Below are positions 23,496 to 30,496 of a stretch of DNA of 30,496 bases, one piece after another. This DNA comes from Lachnospiraceae bacterium (GTDB lineage Bacteria > Bacillota > Clostridia > Lachnospirales > Lachnospiraceae): NCBI GenBank assembly GCA_900751995.1, contig CAADTP010000049.1:1-30496 (forward strand), read 5' to 3'. The notes under the pieces are model-generated. The model made no database searches and was not told the origin of the DNA. It worked only from the letters and a program-made list of their open reading frames with translations. A program made the translations under genes and the position numbers. Every line of letters begins with the position of its first letter. Positions within the stretch are counted from its first letter, which is position 1.

Positions 23496-24494
23496 ATGAA
23501 TCTTAAAGGAAGAAATTTCCTGACACTGAAAGACTTTACACCGGAAGAGATCACTTACATGATCGACCTTGCAGCAGATCTGAAGGCAAAGAAAAAAGCA
23601 GGAGAGCTTCATGAGTATTACAGAGGTAAGAATATTGCCCTGATCTTTGAAAAAACAAGCACAAGAACACGCTGTTCCTTCGAAGTGGCAGCTCATGATC
23701 TGGGAATGGGTTCTACCTATCTGGATCCCACAGGCTCCCAGATCGGAAAGAAGGAGAGCATCGCAGATACTGCAAGAGTTCTCGGAAGAATGTATGAGGG
23801 AATCGAGTACCGTGGCTTCGGTCAGGATATTGTTGAGGAGCTTGCGAAGCATGCAGGTGTACCGGTATGGAATGGTCTGACAAACGAGTATCATCCGACA
23901 CAGATGCTTGCAGATATGCTGACAGTACGTGAGCATTTCGGCAAACTGAAAGGCCTGAAGCTTGTATACATGGGCGATGCCCGTTACAACATGGGTAACT
24001 CCCTGATGGTTGTATGCTCCAAGCTTGGTCTTGATTTCGTAGCCTGCACCAACAAGAAATATTTCCCGAATGATGAGCTTGTAGCACAGTGTCAGCAGTG
24101 GGCAGAAGAGGCAGGTTCCACCATCACTCTCACAGAGGATGTGGAGGCAGGAACAAAAGATGCGGACATCATCTACACAGATGTATGGGTATCCATGGGC
24201 GAGCCTGACGAAGTATGGACAGAGCGTATCCACGACCTGACACCATACAAGGTTACCAGACATGTAATGGAGAACGCCGGTGAAAAGGCGATCTTCCTTC
24301 ACTGTCTGCCGGCATTCCATGATCTTAAGACAAAGATTGGAAAAGAGATGGGCGAGCGTTTCAACCTTACAGATATGGAGGTTACAGACGAAGTATTCGA
24401 GTCTCCGCAGTCCAAGGTATTCGACGAAGCTGAGAACCGTATGCACACCATTAAGGCTGTGATCGTTGCAACATTAGGAGAGCCGGAGAAATAA
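23496..24494 (+). CDS. argF: Ornithine carbamoyltransferase
   Basis: It makes citrulline from ornithine and carbamoyl phosphate. The 332 residues hold the carbamoyl-phosphate site FEKTSTRTR (Ser55-Arg59), YHPTQMLADMLT, the ornithine-binding SMGEPDEVW loop, and HCLPAFHD with His269 and Cys270. The SMG loop separates OTC from aspartate and putrescine carbamoyltransferases. AGGAGG precedes the ATG. No other arginine gene is near and no arcA or arcC is seen, so biosynthetic against catabolic use stays open. Its TAA overlaps the birA ATG by one base. Confidence 0.93.
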   Translation: MNLKGRNFLTLKDFTPEEITYMIDLAADLKAKKKAGELHEYYRGKNIALIFEKTSTRTRCSFEVAAHDLGMGSTYLDPTGSQIGKKESIADTARVLGRMYEGIEYRGFGQDIVEELAKHAGVPVWNGLTNEYHPTQMLADMLTVREHFGKLKGLKLVYMGDARYNMGNSLMVVCSKLGLDFVACTNKKYFPNDELVAQCQQWAEEAGSTITLTEDVEAGTKDADIIYTDVWVSMGEPDEVWTERIHDLTPYKVTRHVMENAGEKAIFLHCLPAFHDLKTKIGKEMGERFNLTDMEVTDEVFESPQSKVFDEAENRMHTIKAVIVATLGEPEK

Positions 24495-25300
24495 TGTCAG
24501 ATTTATTTAATGAAGAAATAATTTCACAGGCAACACATACAAAATGGGCGGGCAAAACCGTCCATTTTGCAAGAGAAACAGATTCCACAAATCTCTGGGG
24601 AAAACGTGCCTGGAGGGAAGAAGGCGCAGGACACGGAGAGCTGTTTGTGGCAGAATATCAGTCCGCAGGACGCGGACGTTTTACAAGACGATGGAGTGCG
24701 CCGCCGGACAGTGCCATTACTATGAGTATCCTTATCTGCCCGGAATTTTCTCCACAGAAGGCGCCGATGCTGACACTTGTTATGGGACTTTCAGTTGCAC
24801 AGGCAGTAGCAGAGCTCGGTCTTGAGGTAGGGATCAAATGGCCTAACGATGTAGTTGTTTCCCGCAAAAAGATCTGCGGTATCTTAACCGAAATGACCAT
24901 GAAGCAGGATAAGATCGGCTGTGCAGTTATCGGAGTCGGGATTAACGTAAATATGGAAAGCTTCCCGGAAGAAATGGCAGATAAGGCTACCTCTCTGTAT
25001 CTGGAAAGCGGACATCCCTTTGACCGGGCACAGGTAGTCGGACTTGTGATGAAGCATTTTGAGGAAAATTATGAGAGATTTGTACAGACAGAGGATCTCA
25101 GCGGCCTGAAACCGGATTATGAGAAAATGCTGGCCAATCTGAACCAGCCGGTACGTGTACTGGATCAGAATGATCCATATGAGGGGATCGCAAGAGGGAT
25201 CAATGCCGGCGGAGAGCTTCTGGTAGAGCGTGCAGACGGTACAGTCGAGGAAGTAAATTCCGGAGAGGTTTCTGTACGTGGTTTATACAGCTATGTGTAA
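24494..25300 (+). CDS. birA: Biotin-[acetyl-CoA-carboxylase] ligase, short form without HTH
   Basis: It activates biotin with ATP and attaches it to biotin carboxyl carrier proteins. The 268 residues hold the catalytic domain (RETDSTNLWGK, the biotinyl-AMP loop GRGRFTRRW at 59-67, KWPNDVVVSRKKICGILTE, GVGINVNM) and a C-terminal SH3-like cap. The N-terminal winged helix of bifunctional BirA is missing, so it should not repress biotin genes itself. The loop reads GRGRFTRRW where many relatives have GRGRxGRxW, with Thr in place of the second Gly. It starts inside the argF stop, so translation is coupled. Confidence 0.92.
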   Translation: MSDLFNEEIISQATHTKWAGKTVHFARETDSTNLWGKRAWREEGAGHGELFVAEYQSAGRGRFTRRWSAPPDSAITMSILICPEFSPQKAPMLTLVMGLSVAQAVAELGLEVGIKWPNDVVVSRKKICGILTEMTMKQDKIGCAVIGVGINVNMESFPEEMADKATSLYLESGHPFDRAQVVGLVMKHFEENYERFVQTEDLSGLKPDYEKMLANLNQPVRVLDQNDPYEGIARGINAGGELLVERADGTVEEVNSGEVSVRGLYSYV

Positions 25301-25381
25301 AACATGCAGCACAGATCGGATAAAATTTCCGGCAGCGATTTTCCGTTGATGTTTTATTGCAGTAGTGGAAAAAACAAGAAT

Positions 25382-25404
25382 CTCCCTGCTTTAGCTGCGG
25401 GGAG
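25382..25404 (+). other. Hairpin in the leader of the small hypothetical gene
   Basis: CTCCCTGC (25382-25389) pairs with GCGGGGAG (25397-25404), including one wobble, around a seven-base loop. There is no T-run on the plus side, so it is not a standard terminator for birA. It may be a leader structure. Confidence 0.45.
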
Positions 25405-25431
25405 TGTCAAGTTATAAATAAAGGAGATTTT

Positions 25432-25800
25432 ATGTATCAGGATAACATTGTGCTCTGCGGAGCAAGCTCTTATGAGCAGAAATATTATTTTAACCAGGAT
25501 TTTGCGTCTCTTCCTGAGACGGTAAAGCAGGAGCTGCAGATCATGTGTGTGCTTTTCACAGAGGATGTAGGCGGGATCCTGACACTGGAATTTGATGAGG
25601 ACGGCAGTCTGCAGTTTAAGACAGAAGCCCTGGAGGCAGATGCCCGTTTTGACGAGATCGGAAGTGCACTGAAGATCAAGGAACTCCAGCGGGACAAAAG
25701 AGAGCTTCTGGAATCTCTGGAAATGTATTACAAGGTATTTTTCCTGGGAGATATCCCGGATGAGGAACTGCAGAAAAAAGCAGATGCCGTTGAGGAATGA
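25432..25800 (+). CDS. Conserved hypothetical protein, possibly DUF6145
   Basis: A 122-residue acidic soluble protein with no signal peptide or membrane helix. It begins MYQDNIVLCGASSYEQKYYFN and has a predicted beta-rich middle (GGILTLEFDEDGSLQFKTEA) and a C-terminal helix (IKELQRDKRELLESLEMYYKVFFLGD). From memory it resembles the Lachnospiraceae family DUF6145, found upstream of dusB; I could not check this. AAGGAG precedes the ATG by six bases. Its stop is three bases before dusB, so the two are co-expressed. Function unknown; a role in tRNA modification is only suggested by context. Confidence 0.8.
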   Translation: MYQDNIVLCGASSYEQKYYFNQDFASLPETVKQELQIMCVLFTEDVGGILTLEFDEDGSLQFKTEALEADARFDEIGSALKIKELQRDKRELLESLEMYYKVFFLGDIPDEELQKKADAVEE

Positions 25801-25803
25801 TCC

Positions 25804-26778
25804 ATGAAGATGCAGTGGAAGATCGGAAATGTGGAGATACCGAATCCCTTTGTGCTTGCACCGATGGCAGGGGTTACGGATCTGGCATTTCGAAGACTTT
25901 GCAAGGAGCAGGGGGCTGGCCTGATCTGTATGGAGATGGTCAGTGCCAAGGCGATCTCTTTTCATAATAAGAATACAGAGGCGCTGATGGAGATCGATCC
26001 CGGGGAGCATCCGGTATCCATGCAGCTTTTCGGCAGCGAGCCGGACCTTATGGCAGAGGTGGCAAAAAGCATTGAGGAGCGTCCCTTTGACATTCTCGAT
26101 ATCAATATGGGATGTCCGGTTCCCAAGGTGGTAAATAATGGCGAGGGCTCAGCTCTTCTGAAGGATCCTCAGCTGATCGAAGAGATCGTCCGCAGTGTTT
26201 CCGGAGCAGTTTCCAAGCCGGTAACGGTGAAGGTCCGCATTGGCTTTGATGAAAATACGCCGGTGGATGTGGTGGAGATCGCAAAACGGGTGGAGGATGC
26301 CGGTGCAGCAGCCATCGCAGTTCATGGAAGGACCAGACAGCAGTATTATTCCGGTCAGGCGGACTGGGATGCTATCCGCAGGGTGAAGGAAGCGGTGACT
26401 ATTCCGGTGATAGGAAACGGAGATATCGTTTCACCGGAAACTGCAGAAGCCATGTTTAAAGAGACTGGCTGCGATGCGGTGATGATCGGCCGTGCAGTAC
26501 GTGGGAACCCGTGGATCTTCCGGGAACTGAACCACTATTTCCGCACCGGGGAAAAGCTTTCCAGGCCAACCGCAGAGGAAGTATGTGAGATGATCCTGCG
26601 CCATGCCGAAGATCAGATCGCGATAAAGGGTGAGTATATCGGGATCCGTGAAATGCGGAAGCATGTAGCCTGGTATACAGCCGGTATGCGGCACAGTGCG
26701 GGAATCCGGAGAGAATCTAATAATATTTCAAGCTATGAAGAACTGAAAAAGCTTACAAACATGGTACTGGAGCGATAA
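25804..26778 (+). CDS. dusB: tRNA-dihydrouridine synthase (DusB type)
   Basis: This FMN enzyme reduces uridines in tRNA D-loops. The 324 residues form a TIM barrel with LAPMAGVTDLAFRRLC, the catalytic Cys104 in INMGCPVPKV, KVRIGFDE, VHGRTRQQYYSGQADW, and the FMN phosphate site GNGDIVSP...MIGRAVRGNPWIF. A helical tRNA-binding domain follows (HVAWYTAGMRHSAGIRR). The pattern fits the Bacillus-type DusB/Dus1 group. It is separated from the preceding hypothetical gene by three bases, and the ribosome site lies inside that gene's end (GAGGAAT). Confidence 0.93.
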   Translation: MKMQWKIGNVEIPNPFVLAPMAGVTDLAFRRLCKEQGAGLICMEMVSAKAISFHNKNTEALMEIDPGEHPVSMQLFGSEPDLMAEVAKSIEERPFDILDINMGCPVPKVVNNGEGSALLKDPQLIEEIVRSVSGAVSKPVTVKVRIGFDENTPVDVVEIAKRVEDAGAAAIAVHGRTRQQYYSGQADWDAIRRVKEAVTIPVIGNGDIVSPETAEAMFKETGCDAVMIGRAVRGNPWIFRELNHYFRTGEKLSRPTAEEVCEMILRHAEDQIAIKGEYIGIREMRKHVAWYTAGMRHSAGIRRESNNISSYEELKKLTNMVLER

Positions 26779-26814
26779 AAGAGAAAAGTATGTCGGAGAA
26801 AACGAAACGTTCTA

Positions 26815-26843
26815 TTGACAAGGAGCGGGGCGCGTGCTACAGT
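26815..26843 (+). promoter_or_regulatory. Sigma-A promoter of the glycosyltransferase gene
   Basis: A perfect TTGACA (26815-26820), a 17-base spacer and TACAGT (26838-26843, 4 of 6) lie about 50 bases before the ATG at 26894. The same GC-TACAGT -10 is seen in the riboswitch promoter. Confidence 0.65.
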
Positions 26844-26893
26844 CAGTTAGCGGGAATCCGCAGAAAGTTTTTTTGTTTTACAGGAGAAAAATA

Positions 26894-27844
26894 ATGGCAG
26901 ATAAAATAGCAGTTTTAATTCCTTGCTACAACGAAAGCAAGACGGTAGCAAAGGTTATCCGCGATATGAAAAAAGCACTTCCGGAAGCTGTGATCTACGT
27001 ATATGATAATAACTCTACAGATGGAACAGACGAGATTGCCAGAAAAGAAGGGGCAGTTGTCCGTTATGAGTATCAGCAGGGAAAAGGAAACGTGATCCGC
27101 AGTATGTTTCGGGATATCGATGCGCAGTGTTATCTTATGGTAGATGGCGACGATACTTATCCGGCAGAGTTTGCAGCTGAAATGTGCAGCAAGGTTCTGG
27201 AGAAAGGTACAGACATGGTAGTTGGTGACCGCCTTTCTTCTACATATTTTACAGAGAACAAGAGACCTTTTCACAACTTTGGAAACAGCATCGTAAGAGG
27301 TTCCATTAACCGTCTTTTCAAAAGCAACATCAAGGATATCATGACAGGTTACCGTGCCATGAGTTACCGCTTTGTAAAAACATTCCCGGTACTTTCCAGG
27401 AATTTTGAGATCGAGACAGAGATGACGATCCACGCCATCGATAAGAACATGCAGGTTGAGAATGTAGTCATTGAATATCGTGACAGGCCGGAGGGAAGTG
27501 AGTCCAAGCTGAATACTTATGCAGATGGATTTAAGGTCCTGAAGACTATTGTGAAAATGTTCAAGAATTACAAGCCGCTGGAGTTCTTCTCCCTTATCGC
27601 AGCAGTGCTGTTTGTGGTGGGAATGGTATTCTTTATTCCGGTGCTGGTACATTTTCTGGAGGTTGGGACAGTGGAAAAGATCCCGACACTGATCGTCAGC
27701 GGGTTTGTGATCCTGACAGCTATCATCTGCTGGTTTTCCGGGATCATCCTTTCTACACTGGTCAATCAGCATAAACAGGATTTTGAGTATCAGACACAGA
27801 TGGTGACTAATCGTTATAAAGATCTTTTTCCGGAGAAGAGATAA
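26894..27844 (+). CDS. Membrane-anchored family 2 glycosyltransferase (DPM1/GtrB-like)
   Basis: A GT-A fold enzyme of 316 residues with AVLIPCYNESKTVAKVIRDM, YVYDNNSTDGTDEIA, the metal-binding VDGDDTYPAE and the YRAMSYRFVKTFP region. Two C-terminal membrane helices follow at about residues 230-260 and 265-295. This layout matches polyprenyl-phosphate glycosyltransferases (GtrB, ArnC, DPM1 group), which load a sugar onto a lipid carrier for wall or surface glycan. The sugar is unknown. Start choice: the frame is open to 26834, but AGGAG (26882-26886) lies seven bases before the ATG at 26894. No partner flippase or GtrA is adjacent; own promoter and terminator make it monocistronic. Confidence 0.88.
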   Translation: MADKIAVLIPCYNESKTVAKVIRDMKKALPEAVIYVYDNNSTDGTDEIARKEGAVVRYEYQQGKGNVIRSMFRDIDAQCYLMVDGDDTYPAEFAAEMCSKVLEKGTDMVVGDRLSSTYFTENKRPFHNFGNSIVRGSINRLFKSNIKDIMTGYRAMSYRFVKTFPVLSRNFEIETEMTIHAIDKNMQVENVVIEYRDRPEGSESKLNTYADGFKVLKTIVKMFKNYKPLEFFSLIAAVLFVVGMVFFIPVLVHFLEVGTVEKIPTLIVSGFVILTAIICWFSGIILSTLVNQHKQDFEYQTQMVTNRYKDLFPEKR

Positions 27845-27871
27845 GGAATCAGACCGGGCAGGATAATACAG

Positions 27872-27912
27872 AAAAGCCGTGTTGAAATCTGAGATTTCGC
27901 GCGGCTTTTTTT
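27872..27912 (+). terminator. Terminator of the glycosyltransferase gene
   Basis: AAAAGCCG (27872-27879) pairs with CGGCTTTT (27902-27909), with inner GAAATC/GATTTC pairing, and T continues to 27912. Confidence 0.93.
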
Positions 27913-27947
27913 GCATATTTCAGGGACCCTTTTTCGACGTGGAATGC

Positions 27948-27976
27948 TTGACAATACTGGGGCTTTTCGGTATAAT
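27948..27976 (+). promoter_or_regulatory. Consensus sigma-A promoter of greA-lysS
   Basis: A perfect TTGACA (27948-27953), a 17-base spacer (27954-27970) and a perfect TATAAT (27971-27976). Transcription should start near 27983, leaving a leader of about 130 bases before greA. Confidence 0.93.
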
Positions 27977-28113
27977 ACAGGAATTGTGAATATCCTGAGA
28001 TTTTTACGCCCTTTTTTAGAAAAAAGAGCTCTTGGGAATGGTAGCAACAGAAATATCCGAAGCTGTATTTTTTTCAGAAAAAACAGCACGGTTTTGAAAG
28101 GAAGTAAGGCAAA

Positions 28114-28599
28114 ATGGAAGAAGCAAAGAAGAACTTACTCACATACGCAGGACTTAGAAAACTGGAAGACGAGCTGCACGATCTGAAAGTTGTTAAGAGA
28201 AAAGAAGTAGCAGGAAAGATCAAAGAGGCCAGAGAGCAGGGAGACCTTTCTGAGAACGCAGAGTACGATGCAGCAAAGGATGAGCAGAGAGATATCGAGG
28301 CACGTATCGAGGAGATCGAGAAGATCCTCAAGAACGCTGAGGTTGTAGTAGAGGACGAAGTCGATCTTGACAGAATCAGCGTAGGCTGCAAGGTTAAGGT
28401 TCATGATTATGAATTTGAGGAAGATATGGAGCTGAAGATCGTAGGTTCCACAGAGGCTAACAGCCTTGAGGGAAAGATCTCCAATGAGTCTCCGGTAGGT
28501 AAAGCACTGATCGGTGCACACACCAACGATATCGTTGAGGTTGAGATGCCGTCCGGAATCATGAAATACAAGGTTCTTGAGATCCAGAGAAACGTATAA
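28114..28599 (+). CDS. greA: Transcription elongation factor GreA
   Basis: GreA enters the RNA polymerase secondary channel and stimulates cleavage of backtracked transcripts. The 161 residues split into an N-terminal coiled coil (1-80), with the acidic tip DLSENAEYD (Asp44, Glu47; E. coli Asp41, Glu44), and a C-terminal FKBP-like domain (ISNESPVGKALIGAHTNDIVEVEMPSG). The acidic tip separates GreA/GreB from Gfh-type inhibitors. It is followed by lysS after 64 bases, a common Firmicute order. Confidence 0.96.
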   Translation: MEEAKKNLLTYAGLRKLEDELHDLKVVKRKEVAGKIKEAREQGDLSENAEYDAAKDEQRDIEARIEEIEKILKNAEVVVEDEVDLDRISVGCKVKVHDYEFEEDMELKIVGSTEANSLEGKISNESPVGKALIGAHTNDIVEVEMPSGIMKYKVLEIQRNV

Positions 28600-28611
28600 A
28601 GCAGACAACGG

Positions 28612-28632
28612 AGCGGATCGCACAGATCCGCT
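28612..28632 (+). other. Intercistronic hairpin between greA and lysS
   Basis: AGCGGATC (28612-28619) pairs perfectly with GATCCGCT (28625-28632) around a five-base loop. No T-run follows, so it is unlikely to terminate; it may stabilise the greA message or set the greA:lysS ratio. Confidence 0.6.
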
Positions 28633-28663
28633 TGAACGACAGATAGATTAAGGAGGCCAACAA

Positions 28664-30496
28664 GTGGCAGAGCAGAAGAAGCAGGATGTAAACCAGCTGC
28701 TTAAGGTACGTCGTGACAAACTGGCAGACCTTCAGGCAAATGGCAGGGACCCGTTTCAGATCACAAAATTTGATCAGACACATCATTCCCTTGAGGTAAA
28801 GAATCTCTATGAAGCACATGAGGCAGAGCTTCTCAAAGATCGCAAGGAACTTGATGTAACAGGTCTTGATGAAGAGCAGGCAAAAGAGGCTCAGAAGAAG
28901 GATTATGAAGAAAGAAGAAGCATCATGGACGCAAGCCCGATCCATGTATCAATCGCAGGACGTATGATGTTCAAGCGTGTAATGGGAAAAGCTTCTTTCT
29001 GCAATATCCAGGATTTACAGGGTAACATTCAGGTTTATGTGGCAAGAGATGCCATTGGAACCGATTCCTATGCAGATTTCAAGAAATCTGATATCGGCGA
29101 TATTTTTGGTCTGGAGGGATTTGCTTTCAGAACAAGAACAGGTGAGATCTCCATTCATGCAGAGAAGATGACTCTTCTTTCCAAGAGCTTACAGATCCTT
29201 CCTGAGAAATTCCACGGACTGACAGATACAGATACCCGTTATCGTCAGAGATATGTGGATCTTATCATGAACCAGGACAGCAAGAATGTATTCATCAAAC
29301 GTTCCCAGATCCTTAAGGAGATCCGTAACTTCCTTGCAGGACGTGACTTCATGGAAGTTGAGACACCAATGCTGGTTTCCAACGCAGGCGGTGCAGCTGC
29401 AAGACCATTCGAGACACATTATAACGCACTGAACGAAGACGTTAAGCTTCGTATTTCCCTGGAGCTTTATCTTAAGAGACTGATCGTAGGCGGACTTGAG
29501 AGAGTTTACGAGATCGGCCGTGTATTCCGTAACGAGGGTGTTGATACCCGTCACAATCCGGAGTTCACTCTGATGGAGCTTTATCAGGCATATACTGATT
29601 ATGAGGGAATGATGGAGCTGACAGAGTCCATGTTCCGTTACCTTGCAGAGAAAGTCTGCGGTTCCACAAAGATTTCCTACAATGGTATTGAGATCGATCT
29701 TGGTAAGCCGTTCGCACGTCTGACCATGAACGATGCCATCAAGAAATATGCAGGAATCGACTTTGACGAAGTAGCAGATGATGAGGCAGCCAAGAAGCTT
29801 GCTGACGAGCATCATATCGAGTATGAGGATCGCCATAAGAAGGGTGATATCATCAACCTCTTCTTCGAGGAGTACTGTGAGAAAGAGCTGATCCAGCCGA
29901 CATTTATCATGGATCATCCGATCGAGATCTCTCCGCTGACCAAGAAGAAACCTTCCGATCCGAACAAGGTAGAGCGTTTCGAGCTCTTTATCAATACATG
30001 GGAAATGTGTAATGCATATTCCGAGCTCAACGACCCGATCGATCAGAGAGAGCGTTTCAAAGCACAGGATGCTCTTGCAGACGCAGGTGATGAGGAAGCC
30101 AACCACACAGATGAAGACTTCCTGAATGCACTGGAGATCGGTATGCCGCCAACAGGTGGTATCGGATACGGAATCGACCGTCTCGTTATGCTCCTGACAG
30201 ACAGCCAGGCAATTCGTGACGTACTTCTGTTCCCGACGATGAAGTCCCTGGACGCTGATAAGAAAGCTTCCAAGACTTCCGAAGCAGCTCCGGCAGCTGC
30301 AGAAGTGAAAGCTGAGCCTGAAAAGATTGATTTTTCTAAGGTAAAGATTGAGCCTTTGTTTGAGGAAGCAGTTGATTTTGACACATTCAGCAAGTCGGAT
30401 TTCCGTGCAGTAAAGGTTAAAGAGTGTGTTGCAGTACCGAAGTCAAAGAAACTGTTACAGTTTACTCTTGATGACGGAACAGGCACAGACAGAACC
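28664..30496 (+). CDS. lysS: Lysyl-tRNA synthetase (class II) with C-terminal tRNA-binding domain, 3'-truncated
   Basis: It charges tRNA-Lys. The frame is open from a GTG at 28664 (AGGAGG at 28651-28656, seven bases before) to the window edge, 611 codons. Order: an N-terminal helix; the anticodon-binding OB fold (about residues 94-200); the class II core with GGAAARPF, motif 2 (YEIGRVFRNEG, about 282-293) and motif 3 (GGIGYGIDRLVML, about 498-511), and the LLFPTMK end at about 525. A normal bacterial LysRS would stop near there. Here an Ala/Lys/Glu linker (about 530-555) leads into FDTFSKSDFRAVKVKECVAVPKSKKLLQFTLDDGTG, the start of an EMAPII/Trbp111-like tRNA-binding domain like that at the end of MetRS. 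Its end lies outside the window. Confidence 0.95.
   Translation, partial: MAEQKKQDVNQLLKVRRDKLADLQANGRDPFQITKFDQTHHSLEVKNLYEAHEAELLKDRKELDVTGLDEEQAKEAQKKDYEERRSIMDASPIHVSIAGRMMFKRVMGKASFCNIQDLQGNIQVYVARDAIGTDSYADFKKSDIGDIFGLEGFAFRTRTGEISIHAEKMTLLSKSLQILPEKFHGLTDTDTRYRQRYVDLIMNQDSKNVFIKRSQILKEIRNFLAGRDFMEVETPMLVSNAGGAAARPFETHYNALNEDVKLRISLELYLKRLIVGGLERVYEIGRVFRNEGVDTRHNPEFTLMELYQAYTDYEGMMELTESMFRYLAEKVCGSTKISYNGIEIDLGKPFARLTMNDAIKKYAGIDFDEVADDEAAKKLADEHHIEYEDRHKKGDIINLFFEEYCEKELIQPTFIMDHPIEISPLTKKKPSDPNKVERFELFINTWEMCNAYSELNDPIDQRERFKAQDALADAGDEEANHTDEDFLNALEIGMPPTGGIGYGIDRLVMLLTDSQAIRDVLLFPTMKSLDADKKASKTSEAAPAAAEVKAEPEKIDFSKVKIEPLFEEAVDFDTFSKSDFRAVKVKECVAVPKSKKLLQFTLDDGTGTDRT

Noticed and set aside
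25382..25404. Terminator after birA
   Set aside because: The stem is good but no T-run follows on the plus strand.
28600..28663. T-box leader for lysS
   Set aside because: The gap is only 64 bases, with a small hairpin and no T-box consensus or specifier stem.

Overview
The window looks like chromosome of an endospore-forming, gut-type Firmicute, most likely a Lachnospiraceae member (Blautia/Dorea-like). This rests on strong AGGAGG ribosome binding sites, a spoVT gene behind a textbook forespore promoter, BspA-type leucine-rich-repeat surface proteins, and the run dnaE-pfkA-ktrB-ktrA. I see no insertion sequence, prophage, CRISPR array or rRNA. The taxon is an inference from protein style, not from a search.

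Layout. 1-2970: the 3' part of a large secreted repeat protein (CxxC repeats, BspA LRR, Ig-like and Fn3 modules), then a short secreted BspA-type protein that stops after about two repeats, then a long imperfect palindrome. 3018-4080: a TrhA/hemolysin III membrane protein on the minus strand and a dyad-rich divergent control region. 4081-6803: polyphosphate kinase ppk1, then spoVT. 6880-8976 (minus): nicotinate phosphoribosyltransferase, whose terminator hairpin also covers the start region of a VanY-type D,D-carboxypeptidase lacking a signal peptide. 9178-9357: a stand-alone tRNA-Gln(CUG) with its own promoter and terminator. 9471-11391: acyl-ACP thioesterase, araD, and a small XRE-type regulator.

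11504-13614 is the best regulatory find. A complete lysine riboswitch (L-box: P1-P5, a kissing loop between L2 and L3, and a downstream terminator) controls an NhaC-superfamily transporter. It is therefore better read as a lysine transporter (LysW type) than as a Na+/H+ antiporter. An open frame inside the riboswitch is spurious.

13706-25300: an S1-domain RNA-binding protein (CvfB-like), then a long co-directional cluster of dnaE, pfkA, ktrB, ktrA, a SpoU rRNA methyltransferase, an NfeD/SPFH membrane pair, argF and birA, most with gaps of a few to about 70 bases. 25432-27844: a small conserved hypothetical gene, dusB, and a membrane-anchored family 2 glycosyltransferase with its own promoter. 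27948-30496: greA behind a perfect sigma-A promoter, then lysS, which runs off the window and carries an extra C-terminal tRNA-binding (EMAPII/Trbp111-like) domain.

Most of the window is housekeeping. The accessory part is the surface-protein region at the left edge. Points worth a second look are the lysine riboswitch reassignment, the LysRS fusion, the sigma-G promoter of spoVT, the truncated LRR gene abutting the palindrome, the terminator/start overlap at vanY, and a changed TIDND motif in PfkA.
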